64,000 bases of DNA from Azoarcus sp. DN11 (GCF_003628555.1 NZ_CP021731.1:3844001-3908000), one strand, 5' to 3'. Shown: positions 9,010 to 17,916, counted from the first letter of the stretch. Numbers and translations are program-made. The notes: generated by a model not told the origin, from the sequence alone.

Positions 9010-10134
9010 TCACTTGCCTCGCGCTGCCGCGATCTGCGACGGCTGGATGGCTTCGCCGGTCTTGTTGCTCCAGCTGTTGCGGGTGTAGGTGATGACGGCC
9101 GCGATGTCCACGTCGGACAGCTGCTTGCCGAAGGCCGCCATCGGCGTGCCCGGGCGCCCGTTGAGCTCGACCGCGATCTGCGCCGCAGCCTCGCCGAGCA
9201 CGACCTTCGAGCCGTCGAGCGGCGGGAAGGCGGGCGGCAGGCCCTTGCCGTCGGCCTGGTGACAGGCGACACAGTTCGCGGCGAAGACCTTGGCGCCCTG
9301 CTCGACGAGTTCCGCGAGCGACCATTCGCGCGCGCCGGCACTCGCCGCGGCGGCCATTGCGGCCTGTCGGTCGGCGACCCACTGGCTGTAGGCTTCCTGC
9401 GACACGACATGCACCTCGATGGGCATGAAGCCGTGGTCCTTGCCGCACAGTTCGGCACAGTTGCCGCGGTAGACGCCCTCCTTGTCGGCGCGGAACCAGG
9501 CGTCGCGGATGAAACCGGGGATGGCGTCCTGCTTGACGCCGAACGCCGGCAGCCACCAGGAATGGATCACGTCGGACGCGGTCGTGAGCATGCGGATCTT
9601 CTTGCCGACCGGCACGACGACGGGATTGTCCACTTCGACCAGGTAGTGCGCGCCCTTGGCGGCCTTGCCGTCGATCTGCTCGTGCGGCGTCGACAGGTTG
9701 GACACGAAGCGGATGCCCTGCCCTTCGCCCTGCAGGTAATCGTAGCCCCACTTCCACTGGTAGCCGGTGGCCTTGATCGTGATGTCCGGGTCGCGCGTGT
9801 CCTTCATCTCCAGCACCGTTCTGGTCGCCGGCCACGCCATGCCGACCAGGATGAGGATCGGGATGATCGTCCAGGCAATCTCGACCGCGGTGTTCTCGTG
9901 GAAGTTGGCGGCAACGGCGCCTTTCGACTTGCGGTGATGGATCACCGCCCAGAACATCACGCCGAACACGATCACGAAGATGAAAAGACAGATCAGCAAC
10001 ATCAGCGTATGCATGTTGTAGATCTGCTCGGCGATGCCGGTGACGGGGGACTGGAGGTTGAAACGGCTCTGAGCCAGGGCCGGCGACGCGAGCGCGACGA
10101 ATACGGCTACTGCATGACGACCGGCAAGACTCAT
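9010..10134 (-). CDS. ctaC: Cytochrome c oxidase subunit II with fused cytochrome c domain
   Basis: Electron-entry subunit of the oxidase. The 374-aa protein begins with a signal peptide (cut near ALA22), has two membrane helices (about 40-65 and 85-105), and a cupredoxin domain. The complete CuA ligand set is His191, Cys226, Glu228, Cys230, His234 and Met237. After a spacer there is a C-terminal cytochrome c domain with heme motif CVACH (288-292) and axial Met near GTPMAAFG. This fusion makes the enzyme caa3-like. The MSLAGRHAV start at 10134 follows GAGGG; an in-frame ATG 43 codons upstream is less likely. First gene of the oxidase operon. Confidence 0.96.
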   Translation of the reverse strand: MSLAGRHAVAVFVALASPALAQSRFNLQSPVTGIAEQIYNMHTLMLLICLFIFVIVFGVMFWAVIHHRKSKGAVAANFHENTAVEIAWTIIPILILVGMAWPATRTVLEMKDTRDPDITIKATGYQWKWGYDYLQGEGQGIRFVSNLSTPHEQIDGKAAKGAHYLVEVDNPVVVPVGKKIRMLTTASDVIHSWWLPAFGVKQDAIPGFIRDAWFRADKEGVYRGNCAELCGKDHGFMPIEVHVVSQEAYSQWVADRQAAMAAAASAGAREWSLAELVEQGAKVFAANCVACHQADGKGLPPAFPPLDGSKVVLGEAAAQIAVELNGRPGTPMAAFGKQLSDVDIAAVITYTRNSWSNKTGEAIQPSQIAAARGK

Positions 10135-10497
10135 GTCTCTACCCTCAATCGAATGCACAGGCTCTTGCGAGCCGTATTTCAGCGAACCCGAATGGATCAT
10201 GCCATAGCAAAAAAGGCACTCGCAACACGGATATTTGCTATTTGTCAATATATTGCGGCGCAATATGTGATAAATGGCACCGCGCGCGCGACATTTGTCG
10301 CCGGATCAGGGTTTTCCCGCACGGCATCGGCTCCGGCAAAAATGCCCGTGGCCGCATCCGCACGATTACGCCGACGAGCCGCGGGTCGGATGTCGAAGCC
10401 CTGCCCATGAACGGTTGTATTTGCTTCCCGGTTCAATAAAATCGGCGACGCCCCGCGGTCCTGCCGCGCATTCCTGTCCTTTATCGCACGAGCCCCG
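10135..10497. other. Divergent promoter region between oxidase operon and rfaE2
   Basis: A 363-base gap that is clearly more AT-rich than its surroundings around 10190-10280, as expected for the promoter of the oxidase operon. It contains the perfect palindrome at 10250-10266 listed separately. No ORF of note was seen, and no convincing -35/-10 pair could be assigned by eye. Confidence 0.6.
10250..10266. promoter_or_regulatory. Perfect palindrome ATATTGC-GGC-GCAATAT, candidate operator
   Basis: Seven-base arms with a 3-base centre, located 116 bases upstream of the subunit II start inside the AT-rich promoter zone. The core TTGCNNNGCAA has the form of a helix-turn-helix dimer site. Which regulator binds it is unknown. 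Confidence 0.55.
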
Positions 10498-10986
10498 ATG
10501 AGCTATCCCCGCCCCGGCTTCGAAGCCAAGATCTGCCCTCCGGACGCGCTGGCCGCGCGCGCCGCCGCACTCCCCCGCCCGCTGGTGTTCACGAATGGCT
10601 GCTTCGACATCCTGCATCGCGGTCACGTGACTTATCTCGCGCAGGCGCGCGCGCTCGGGGCGGCGATGGTCGTGGCGCTGAACACGGACGCGTCGGTGAG
10701 GCGGCTCGGCAAGGGCGACGACCGGCCCGTGAATCCGCTCGAAGACCGCCTCGCGGTCATGGCGGCGCTGGAGAGCGTCGACCTCGTGACGTGGTTCGAC
10801 GAGGACACCCCGCTGGCGCGCATCCTCGAGGCACGTCCCGAAGTGCTGGTGAAGGGCGGCGACTGGAGCGTGGACCGGATCGTCGGGGCAGCGGAGGTCA
10901 CCGGCTGGGGCGGCCGCGTGCACTCGATCCCATTCGATCACGACCGTTCGACGACGGCCCTGCTCGGGCGCATCCGCGGCACCTGA
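10498..10986 (+). CDS. rfaE2: D-glycero-beta-D-manno-heptose 1-phosphate adenylyltransferase
   Basis: Cytosolic nucleotidyltransferase that joins AMP from ATP to heptose 1-phosphate, giving ADP-heptose for the inner core of lipopolysaccharide. The 162-aa length matches the stand-alone adenylyltransferase rather than the bifunctional HldE. Motifs are [18 protein letters not shown] (the HXGH nucleotide-binding site), [12 protein letters not shown] and the late KGGDW stretch. It is a single gene transcribed away from the oxidase operon and ends 31 bases before the convergent EAL gene. Confidence 0.94.
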   Translation: MSYPRPGFEAKICPPDALAARAAALPRPLVFTNGCFDILHRGHVTYLAQARALGAAMVVALNTDASVRRLGKGDDRPVNPLEDRLAVMAALESVDLVTWFDEDTPLARILEARPEVLVKGGDWSVDRIVGAAEVTGWGGRVHSIPFDHDRSTTALLGRIRGT

Positions 10987-11017
10987 ACGCTCGCCCGAGC
11001 GGGGGCGAACGGGCGCC

Positions 11018-13255
11018 TCAGATCAGGAGCAGGCGGGCGCCCCGTCCGGCCGCATGCTCGTCCAGCCAGGGGCGCCAGTCGTCGGCGGGCATCGGCCGCG
11101 CGAAATGGTAGCCCTGGCCGAGCTGGCAGCCCATCGCCTGCAGCCGCGCGGCCTGCTCGGCCTGTTCGATGCCCTCGGCGATCAGCTCGATGCCGAGACG
11201 GTCGCCCAGGCCGCACACGAGGCCGGCGATCTCGCCGCCCTTGCCCGCGCCGCCGATGTCGTTGATGAAGGCGCGGTCGATCTTGAGGCGATCCACATTC
11301 ATGCGTTGCAGGTGGCTCAGCGACGAGAAGCCGGTGCCGAAATCGTCGATCGCGATGTCCAGCCCCATCGCCTTGATGCGCCCGAAGAGCTCGATCATGC
11401 GGTCGCCTTCGCCCATCGCCACCGATTCGGTGATTTCCAGCTCGATCTGCTGCGGCGCGACGCCGCTGTCCTCGATCGCGGCGCGCAGGCGTCCGAGGAA
11501 GTGCGGATCGCGGAACTGGATCACCGACACGTTGACCGCCATGCGCACCGAACCGTGACCCGCCTGCGCCATGCGCGCGGCCTCCTCGCAGGCGCGGCGC
11601 AGCACCCACTCGCCGATCGACAGGATCAGGCCGGAGCGCTCGGCCAGCGGGATGAAGCGGTCGGGCGGGATCATCGTCCCGTCGCCCGTGCGCCAGCGCA
11701 GCAGCGCCTCGGCGCCGACGCAGCGCCCGGTCGCGAGCTCGATCTGCGGCTGGAACACGAGGAACAGCTCGTTCGCGCCGAATGCCCCGCGCAGGTTGTG
11801 CAGCAGATTCACGCGCCCGCGGATCTCCTCGCTGACGCCGCGGTTGTAGCGCGCGACCGAGCCGCGCTCGGCCTGCTTCGCGCGCTTGAGCGCGAGGTAG
11901 GCATCTTCCAGCGCCTCGCTGCCGTCCCCGCCGACGTCGTCGAGGCGGACGATGCCGATCGTCACCGACACGATGGCGCTCTCGCCTTCGACCTCCAGCG
12001 GGTCGGCGAAGAGGCCGTCGAGACTGCTCACATCCGCATCGTGGGCGGTCCAGAACACCGCGAAGCTGTCCGAGCCCACCCGCGCGACCCGGACTTTCGC
12101 GCCGCATCCGGCAACGATGCGCGCTGCGACCCCCTTCAGCAACGCGTCGCCGTAGTGATAGCCGAACGCGCCGTTGATCTCGCCGAAATGGTCGATGTCG
12201 ACGACCGCGAGCACCCCGCGGCGGCCTTCGCGCTCATGCAGATGCGCGTCGAGCAGCTCCAGCAGCTGCCGGCGGTTGGGCAGATGCACGAGCGGATCGA
12301 AATACGAATACTCGTTGAGCCGCTGCACGAGGTCGACGTTGTCGAGGCACACCGACACGTTCGCGCGGAACATCTCCAGCAGGCTCGGATCGAGCTCGTC
12401 CGCCGCATGGCCGGTCTCGACGTAGGCGGCGAGGTCCCGCCCCGGCCGCGACCCGAAGTACAGCGCGATGCCCTGCCCCGGCTCCACGACGTTCGCGCGC
12501 TGCGCCAGCGCGCGCTCCAGCAGCGCACGGATCGCCGGTTCCTGCAACGCATCGAGCGGCTGGCGGCTGGCGCGGCCGAAGCGGCCGGCGGCGGCGACCA
12601 CCTCGCACGGCGTGCCGCCCTCGCGGCGCGCGCACACCAACCCGTCCGCCGGCAGCCCGAGCAGCCCCGCCAGCTGCGTGATGACACCGCCCGCGAAATC
12701 GGCCAGCCCCTCGCAGCGCAGGAGCTCGGCGCTGCTGCGCACGATCCGGGCCAGTCCGGCGCGGCTCGCCTTGACGATGCGGATCTGCTGGTAGGCTCGG
12801 ATCGCCGCGGTAAGCGACGCATAGAGCTGCGTACACGACAGTTCCGACTTGTTCCCGTAGTCGTTGATGTCGTAGTCGCGGATCGCGGCGATTTCGGGCA
12901 CATAGCCCGGCGGATCGGTGCGCAGGATGATGCGCACGTCGCGCATGTGAAGGTCGTGGCGGATCTCGTCGACCAGCCGCAGGCCCGCATCCCGCGTTTC
13001 CATGCCCACGTCGAGCAGGACCACCGCGATGTCGCGCTCGGCGGCGAACAGGGCCCGCGCGTCACTCACGGAATACGCGTGCAGGAAGGCGAGCGGGCGG
13101 CCCAGAATCTCCGTGCCCGCGAGGCTCAGCTCGGTGCTGCGATGCAGCCCTTCGTCGTCATCGACGATCGCGACTTTCCACGGTACCGCGGTGGTCGCGG
13201 GCGCCGGTTGCGGTTCGGTGGCGAACTCGAGGAGATCGTCATCGCGAAAACTCAT
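11018..13255 (-). CDS. REC-DUF3369-GGDEF-EAL cyclic-di-GMP phosphodiesterase
   Basis: Signalling protein of 745 residues predicted to hydrolyse c-di-GMP. Order of domains: receiver-like domain (about 25-160, with acidic pocket VDDDEG at 31-36, phospho-acceptor Asp82 and Lys136), DUF3369 (about 165-310), GGDEF (about 315-475) and EAL (about 485-735). The GGDEF active site is degraded to VGSDSF (393-398), so cyclase activity is unlikely and it may only bind GTP or dimerise. The EAL site looks intact: EALLRW (516), NVS (575-577), ELEITES (605-611), DDFGTGFSSL (637) and AEGIE (693). It lies 10 bases after the 90-aa gene, so the two probably form one transcript. Confidence 0.93.
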   Translation of the reverse strand: MSFRDDDLLEFATEPQPAPATTAVPWKVAIVDDDEGLHRSTELSLAGTEILGRPLAFLHAYSVSDARALFAAERDIAVVLLDVGMETRDAGLRLVDEIRHDLHMRDVRIILRTDPPGYVPEIAAIRDYDINDYGNKSELSCTQLYASLTAAIRAYQQIRIVKASRAGLARIVRSSAELLRCEGLADFAGGVITQLAGLLGLPADGLVCARREGGTPCEVVAAAGRFGRASRQPLDALQEPAIRALLERALAQRANVVEPGQGIALYFGSRPGRDLAAYVETGHAADELDPSLLEMFRANVSVCLDNVDLVQRLNEYSYFDPLVHLPNRRQLLELLDAHLHEREGRRGVLAVVDIDHFGEINGAFGYHYGDALLKGVAARIVAGCGAKVRVARVGSDSFAVFWTAHDADVSSLDGLFADPLEVEGESAIVSVTIGIVRLDDVGGDGSEALEDAYLALKRAKQAERGSVARYNRGVSEEIRGRVNLLHNLRGAFGANELFLVFQPQIELATGRCVGAEALLRWRTGDGTMIPPDRFIPLAERSGLILSIGEWVLRRACEEAARMAQAGHGSVRMAVNVSVIQFRDPHFLGRLRAAIEDSGVAPQQIELEITESVAMGEGDRMIELFGRIKAMGLDIAIDDFGTGFSSLSHLQRMNVDRLKIDRAFINDIGGAGKGGEIAGLVCGLGDRLGIELIAEGIEQAEQAARLQAMGCQLGQGYHFARPMPADDWRPWLDEHAAGRGARLLLI

Positions 13256-13265
13256 CGATGGCGCG

Positions 13266-13538
13266 TCATCCCTGAACCTCGCCGCGCGACTCGCCCACCG
13301 CGGCGCGCCAGTCGGACGTGATGCTTTCCTCGAATTGCGGGAACTCGCGGTCGTGCTCCATCAGCAGGCGCAGGATCGTGCGCGCATGGTCGCCCGGGAA
13401 GCCGCGCCGGTGGCCGTCGCGCGTGTCGTTCATGAGCCGCTTGAGGTACTCGCGGCAGTCGCGGGTGCCCCACAACTCGTCGATCTGCGTGAGGTGGGGA
13501 TAGGTCTCGTACAGCTTCGAAACGTTGGTCTTCCGCAT
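13266..13538 (-). CDS. Conserved hypothetical protein, 90 aa
   Basis: A small soluble, highly charged protein beginning MRKTNVSKLYETYPHLTQ, with a central RDCREYLKRLMNDTRDGHRRG helix and a DHARTILRLLMEHDREFP stretch. No membrane segment, signal or cysteine motif is present, and I do not recognise a named family. It lies 10 bases upstream of the REC-EAL phosphodiesterase on the same strand, which suggests a small partner of that signalling protein; this is inference from position only. Confidence 0.72.
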   Translation of the reverse strand: MRKTNVSKLYETYPHLTQIDELWGTRDCREYLKRLMNDTRDGHRRGFPGDHARTILRLLMEHDREFPQFEESITSDWRAAVGESRGEVQG

Positions 13539-13715
13539 GGGTTCCCCCCGCCTTGTCTGACCCGCTACTTCTTTCAGGAATTAAACGATAGCACCGCCAA
13601 TGCCCCGCGTCGAATTCCCCACCACCCGGGAAATCATCCCCAGGGCATTGTTCCTGCGCGGCGCACGCACGCTCCAGCCTGTCTCGCCCCCGCCTGCCCC
13701 GGTACAATGCCGGCG

Positions 13716-15536
13716 ATGACCGCCCGCCCCCCGCTCTCTCCGCTCCACGTCCTCGAACACGTCTTCGGCTACACCGCCTTCCGCGGCGAACAGCAGGCCA
13801 TCGTCGAGCATGTGGCGGCGGGCGGTGACGCGCTGGTGCTGATGCCCACCGGCGGCGGCAAGTCGCTGTGCTACCAGATCCCGGCCCTGCTGCGCCCCGG
13901 CACCGCCGTGGTGGTGTCGCCCCTGATCGCGCTGATGCAGGACCAGGTGAGCGCCCTGCAGGAAGCGGGCGTAGCGGCAGCCTATCTGAACTCCAGCCAG
14001 GCGGCCGACGAATCCGTCACGGTGGAACGCGACCTCGTCGTCGGCCGGCTGGACCTGCTGTACGTCGCGCCCGAGCGGCTCCTCACCGGGCGCCTGCTCG
14101 CGACGCTCGACCGCCTGCACGAGGCCGGCCGCATCGCGCTCTTCGCGATCGACGAGGCGCACTGCGTGTCGCAGTGGGGGCACGACTTCCGGCCCGAATA
14201 CCTGCAGCTCTCGGTGCTGCCCGAACGCTACCCGGGCGTGCCGCGCATCGCGCTGACCGCCACGGCCGACGCCGAGACGCGCGAGGAGATCGCGCAGCGC
14301 CTGGGCCTCACCGCCGCGCGGCGCTTCATCTCGAGCTTCGACCGCCCCAACATCCGCTACCGGATGGTCGACAAGGACAACCCGCGCAACCAGCTGCTCG
14401 CCTTCATCCGCGACGACCACGCCGGCGAGGCGGGGATCGTCTACTGCCTGTCGCGGCGCAAGGTCGAGGAGACGGCCGCATGGCTCGAGGAACAGGGCAT
14501 CCGCGCGCTCGCCTACCACGCGGGCATGCCGCAGGAGGTGCGCGCGGCGAACCAGGGCCGCTTCCTGCGCGAGGACGGACTGGTGATGTGCGCGACGATC
14601 GCCTTCGGCATGGGCATCGACAAACCCGACGTGCGCTTCGTCGCCCACCTCGACCTGCCGCGCTCGATCGAGGGCTATTACCAGGAAACCGGCCGCGCCG
14701 GCCGCGACGGCCTCGCCTCGCAGGCGTGGATGGCCTGGGGGGCGCAGGACATCGTGCAGCAGCGCCGCATGATCGACGAGTCGGAAGGCAGCGAGGACTT
14801 CAAGCGCCGCGCGCGCGCGCGCCTCGACGCGCTGGTGGGGCTGGTCGAGACCACCGCGTGCCGCCGCCAACACCTGCTCGCGCATTTCGGCGAGGCCGGC
14901 GCGGCCTGCGGCAACTGCGACAACTGCCTGGAGCCGCCGCGCACCTGGGACGCGACCGACGCGGCACGCAAGGCGCTGTCCGGGGTGTTCCGCACCGGCC
15001 AGCGCTTCGGCGCCGGTCACGTGATCGACGTGCTGCGCGGCGAGCTCACCGACAAGGTACGCGACTGGGAGCACGACAAGGTGAGCACCTTCGGCATCGG
15101 TGCCGACGTGGACGAAAAGACCTGGCGCACCTTGTTCCGCCAGCTCGTCGCGCGCGGGCTGCTGGCCGTCGACCACGACCGCCACAACGCGCTGACGCTC
15201 ACCGATCTCGCCCGTCCGCTGCTGCGCGGCGAAGCGGATTTCGCCTTGCGCCTCGCACCCGAGAAGCGCCGCACGAAGCGCGCGCGCAGCACCCGCATGG
15301 AAATCCTCGACGGCGTGCCGCTAACGCTCTTCGACCGCCTGCGCGCCTGGCGGGCGGCGACCGCGCGCGAGCGCAACGTGCCGGCCTATGTGATCTTCCA
15401 CGACGCCACGCTGCGCGAGATCGCGCTCGCGCGGCCGACGTCGATTGCGGAGCTGACACGCGTTTCCGGCATCGGCGACCGCAAGCTCGAGGCCTATGGC
15501 GACGCGATCATCGCCGAAATCCGGCGGGAAGTATGA
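13716..15536 (+). CDS. recQ: ATP-dependent DNA helicase RecQ
   Basis: 3'-5' superfamily 2 helicase acting in recombination and stalled-fork repair. The 606 residues include Walker A MPTGGGKSLCYQ (43-54), DEAH box IDEAHCVSQWGHDFRPEY (145 on), motif VI region YYQETGRAGRDG, the zinc-binding RQC cysteines (CRRQHLL, CGNCDNC) and a C-terminal HRDC domain ending VSGIGDRKLEAYGDAI. Two in-frame starts exist, 13707 and 13716. Neither has a ribosome site; a TACAAT hexamer at 13703-13708 would place transcription at about the second ATG, so the message may be leaderless. It ends 13 bases from a convergent gene. Confidence 0.96.
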   Translation: MTARPPLSPLHVLEHVFGYTAFRGEQQAIVEHVAAGGDALVLMPTGGGKSLCYQIPALLRPGTAVVVSPLIALMQDQVSALQEAGVAAAYLNSSQAADESVTVERDLVVGRLDLLYVAPERLLTGRLLATLDRLHEAGRIALFAIDEAHCVSQWGHDFRPEYLQLSVLPERYPGVPRIALTATADAETREEIAQRLGLTAARRFISSFDRPNIRYRMVDKDNPRNQLLAFIRDDHAGEAGIVYCLSRRKVEETAAWLEEQGIRALAYHAGMPQEVRAANQGRFLREDGLVMCATIAFGMGIDKPDVRFVAHLDLPRSIEGYYQETGRAGRDGLASQAWMAWGAQDIVQQRRMIDESEGSEDFKRRARARLDALVGLVETTACRRQHLLAHFGEAGAACGNCDNCLEPPRTWDATDAARKALSGVFRTGQRFGAGHVIDVLRGELTDKVRDWEHDKVSTFGIGADVDEKTWRTLFRQLVARGLLAVDHDRHNALTLTDLARPLLRGEADFALRLAPEKRRTKRARSTRMEILDGVPLTLFDRLRAWRAATARERNVPAYVIFHDATLREIALARPTSIAELTRVSGIGDRKLEAYGDAIIAEIRREV

Positions 15537-15549
15537 CGAAGCGGGCGCT

Positions 15550-16152
15550 TCAGGCCGCCAGCAGGGTCGGGCGGGCGAAGAGATAGCCCTGGAAGAGGTC
15601 GAACCCGAGCGCGAGACAGCGCCGCGCGCGTTCGAGCGTATCCACTTTCTCGGCGAGCAGTTTCGCGGGATGCAGGCGCAGGCGGCGCACCAGTTGCTCC
15701 AGCGCGGCAGGCTCCACCTGGAGGATATCCAGTTTCACGACATCCACGACGTCGAGCAACGGCTCCATCTCGCGGCTCACGGCGCAGACATCGTCGAGCG
15801 CAAGGCGGTAGCCGAGGTGCTTCAATTCGGCACAGCGCTCCAGAACGGCGCAATCGATCTCGATCGTCTCGAGCAGTTCGAGCACGACGCGTTCGCGGGG
15901 CAGGTTCTCGATGCGGCCGCTCATCAGCATTTCCGCGTCGACATTGACGAATCCGGTGCTGCCGCCGATCACGCTGTTGAGCCCCAGGCGCCCAAACGCG
16001 CGCGCGATCACCTGCGCCGTGGCGCGGGCGTCGTCCGTCACGCGGGCTTCGCCCGATGCGTCTTCACGAAAGAGCAGTTCGTAGGCAGCGACCTTGCGCT
16101 GCCGGTCGAAAATCGGCTGACGCGCGAGAAAGATGTCGTTCTGGGTGCTCAT
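15550..16152 (-). CDS. EAL-like domain protein, lacks the usual HDOD domain
   Basis: A 200-aa protein matching the N-terminal half of the EAL-HDOD (YuxH/CdgJ) signalling family. It starts MSTQNDIFLARQPIFDRQR, the typical opening, and ends at QGYLFARP where the HDOD domain normally follows. The EAL signature is altered (AYELLFRE) and the metal ligands are not complete, so it is probably a binding or adaptor protein, not an active phosphodiesterase. The stop lies 13 bases from the end of recQ, so any HDOD half would have been lost at this junction. Two palindromes lie upstream (16324-16380). Confidence 0.85.
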   Translation of the reverse strand: MSTQNDIFLARQPIFDRQRKVAAYELLFREDASGEARVTDDARATAQVIARAFGRLGLNSVIGGSTGFVNVDAEMLMSGRIENLPRERVVLELLETIEIDCAVLERCAELKHLGYRLALDDVCAVSREMEPLLDVVDVVKLDILQVEPAALEQLVRRLRLHPAKLLAEKVDTLERARRCLALGFDLFQGYLFARPTLLAA

Positions 16153-16453
16153 GGCTGCCTCCTTTGCAGGCGGCGAAAATCACTGCCCGCACGATGGTTG
16201 AGCAATACCCGTGCCAGTCGCGAGCTCACCGGGACATGAGACGGAAAGCGGGGGCTGCGCGTCGGGCTTCCGAACTCTACCCCCAATCGGGCACTTTCAC
16301 CCACATCTGGCGCAGAGAAGCTGGGGAAAATTTCCCACACCCTCACTTTCTGTGTAGCACACACGTGGGAAACTTTCCCACATTTTCGCATTGGCAGCGC
16401 AGCCCCCCGCTGTCATCCCTCTGCCGCGATCGCATCCGCCAGCCCCGGCCCAG
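16153..16453. other. Intergenic region upstream of the EAL gene
   Basis: A 301-base gap between the EAL gene and the end of the cation-efflux gene. The distal half is AT-richer and carries the palindromic sites listed at 16324-16380. No ORF worth reporting was seen. Confidence 0.55.
16324..16380. promoter_or_regulatory. Paired palindromes GGGAAA-N-TTTCCC, candidate operators
   Basis: Two near-identical palindromes, 16324-16336 (GGGAAA-A-TTTCCC) and 16366-16380 (TGGGAAA-C-TTTCCCA), have centres 43 bases apart, close to four helical turns. A third palindrome TGTGT-AGC-ACACA (16351-16363) lies between them. The layout looks like a cooperative repressor or activator region about 170 bases upstream of the EAL gene. 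The cognate regulator is unknown. Confidence 0.6.
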
Positions 16454-17314
16454 TCAGCGGACCGGTTCCACGTGTGTCGTCAGCCGCGCCCCCGCCTGCA
16501 CTTCCACCGCCCGCTCGATTTCGTCGGCGAGCGCATGGGCGCGGGCGACCGACCAGTCACCAGGCAGGCGGAGGTCGACGTGCGCAAAGTGCATCGATCC
16601 TGCAACACGTGTCTTGAGGTTTGCGAAACTGCAACCGCGCGACGCGAACGAGGCGAGCACGGCCTCGATGCGCGCGATGTCCTCGTCGCCGAGCGCGCGG
16701 TCCATCAGCCCGTCGACCGAGCGGTGCATCAGCCCCCAGCCCTCGCGCAGAATGTTCAGCGCGACCGCCGCGGCAACCAGCGGGTCCAGCCAGACCCAGC
16801 CGCTCACGCTCGCCAGCCCCACGCCGACCACGACACCGGCGGTCGTCCACACGTCCGTCATCAGATGGCGGGCGTCGGCTTCCAGTGCCAGCGAGCGGTT
16901 CGCGCGCCCGACCTGGAACAGGACGCGGGCGACGCCAAAGTTGATGGCACTCGCACCGATCGACAGCGCAGTGCCGAGGCCGAGTTCACCCAGCGGCTCG
17001 GGGTGGAGCAGGCGCTCGCCGGCCGTGAAGAGAATCGCCAGCGCGGCGACGAAGATCATCACCCCCTCGAAGGCCGCCGAGAAATACTCCGCCTTGCCGT
17101 GGCCGTATGGGTGCTCGGGGTCGGCCGGTGCCCGCGCGAAGAACACCATCAGCAGCGCGAAGGACGCACCGGCAAGATTGACGAGGGATTCGAGGGCGTC
17201 GGAGAGATAACCCACCGAGCCGGTGAGCCACCATGCCCCGGTCTTCATCCCGATGGTCGTCAGGGCGGCGAGGAGCGAGAGCAGCAGTGCTTGTTGAGGA
17301 GTCAGCGTGCGCAT
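16454..17314 (-). CDS. Cation diffusion facilitator (CDF) family divalent-metal efflux transporter
   Basis: Inner-membrane proton antiporter exporting Zn2+, Fe2+ or a related metal. The start at 17314 (MRTLTPQQALLLSLLAAL) gives 286 residues with six membrane helices and a C-terminal metallochaperone-like domain. The metal-site motifs are GYLSDALESLVNL in helix II, HPYGHGKAEYFS in the cytoplasmic loop and EADARHLMTDVWTT in helix V. Helices II and V show D/xxxD and H/xxxD arrangements, more like the Fe/Zn group than Mn exporters, but metal choice is not certain from sequence. It is transcribed away from the yidB-like gene. Confidence 0.92.
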   Translation of the reverse strand: MRTLTPQQALLLSLLAALTTIGMKTGAWWLTGSVGYLSDALESLVNLAGASFALLMVFFARAPADPEHPYGHGKAEYFSAAFEGVMIFVAALAILFTAGERLLHPEPLGELGLGTALSIGASAINFGVARVLFQVGRANRSLALEADARHLMTDVWTTAGVVVGVGLASVSGWVWLDPLVAAAVALNILREGWGLMHRSVDGLMDRALGDEDIARIEAVLASFASRGCSFANLKTRVAGSMHFAHVDLRLPGDWSVARAHALADEIERAVEVQAGARLTTHVEPVR

Positions 17315-17431
17315 GATGTGGGCAATGATGCGATGCGCGACATGGTAAACCACGCGGGCCCGGCGATGCTTGCGGAATGCGGGCGAAGAGCAAACAATGG
17401 CGCTTCTGTCGCAAACGCCAGGGAGACCGCA

Positions 17432-17863
17432 ATGGGATTGTTGGACGGATTGGCCGGCCAGGTGCTGGGAAGCGTGCTGGGCGGCGGGCAACAGCAGGCC
17501 ACGCAAGGACCGGGCGGCCCGCTGCTGCAGATCGCGATGAACCTGCTGCAGAACCAGCCGGGCGGACTCGCCGGCCTGCTGCAGCAGTTCCAGAATGCGG
17601 GACTCGGCGATGCAGCGGCCTCGTGGGTCGGCACTGGCCAGAACGCGCAGATCGACGGCAGTCAGCTCTCGAGCGCGCTCGGCAGCGACACGGTGGCGGA
17701 AATCGCCAACCAGCTCGGCGTTCCGCATCACGAAGCAGCCAACGGCCTCGCCGCGCTGCTGCCGCAACTCATCGACCATCTCACGCCGCAGGGGCAACTG
17801 CCGGAAGACAATTCCTTGCCGTCCGGGCTGGCTGCCCTCGCATCGAAATTCCTGCGCGGTTGA
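17432..17863 (+). CDS. YidB-like DUF937 family protein
   Basis: A 143-aa protein of the DUF937/YidB family, function unknown. It starts MGLLDGLAGQVLGSVLGGG and has a glycine/glutamine-rich N-terminus. Next come NPGG-like turns (LLQNQPGGLAGLLQQFQNAG), the conserved SWVGTGQNAQIDGSQLSSALG segment and a helical C-terminus with PHHEAANGLAALLPQLIDHL. No signal peptide is evident. A GGGAG ribosome site precedes the ATG at 17432. It stands alone and is followed by a very strong hairpin terminator. Confidence 0.9.
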   Translation: MGLLDGLAGQVLGSVLGGGQQQATQGPGGPLLQIAMNLLQNQPGGLAGLLQQFQNAGLGDAAASWVGTGQNAQIDGSQLSSALGSDTVAEIANQLGVPHHEAANGLAALLPQLIDHLTPQGQLPEDNSLPSGLAALASKFLRG

Positions 17864-17878
17864 TGGGATTTACCGCCA

Positions 17879-17916
17879 CCGGCGGGCGATCCTCCATCGG
17901 AAGGATCGCCCGCCGG
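17879..17916. terminator. Strong hairpin between convergent genes, likely bidirectional terminator
   Basis: A perfect 15-bp stem (17879-17893 pairing with 17902-17916) and an 8-base loop lie between the yidB-like gene and the convergent amino acid dehydrogenase. No T run follows, but position and stability suit a terminator for both. Confidence 0.75.
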
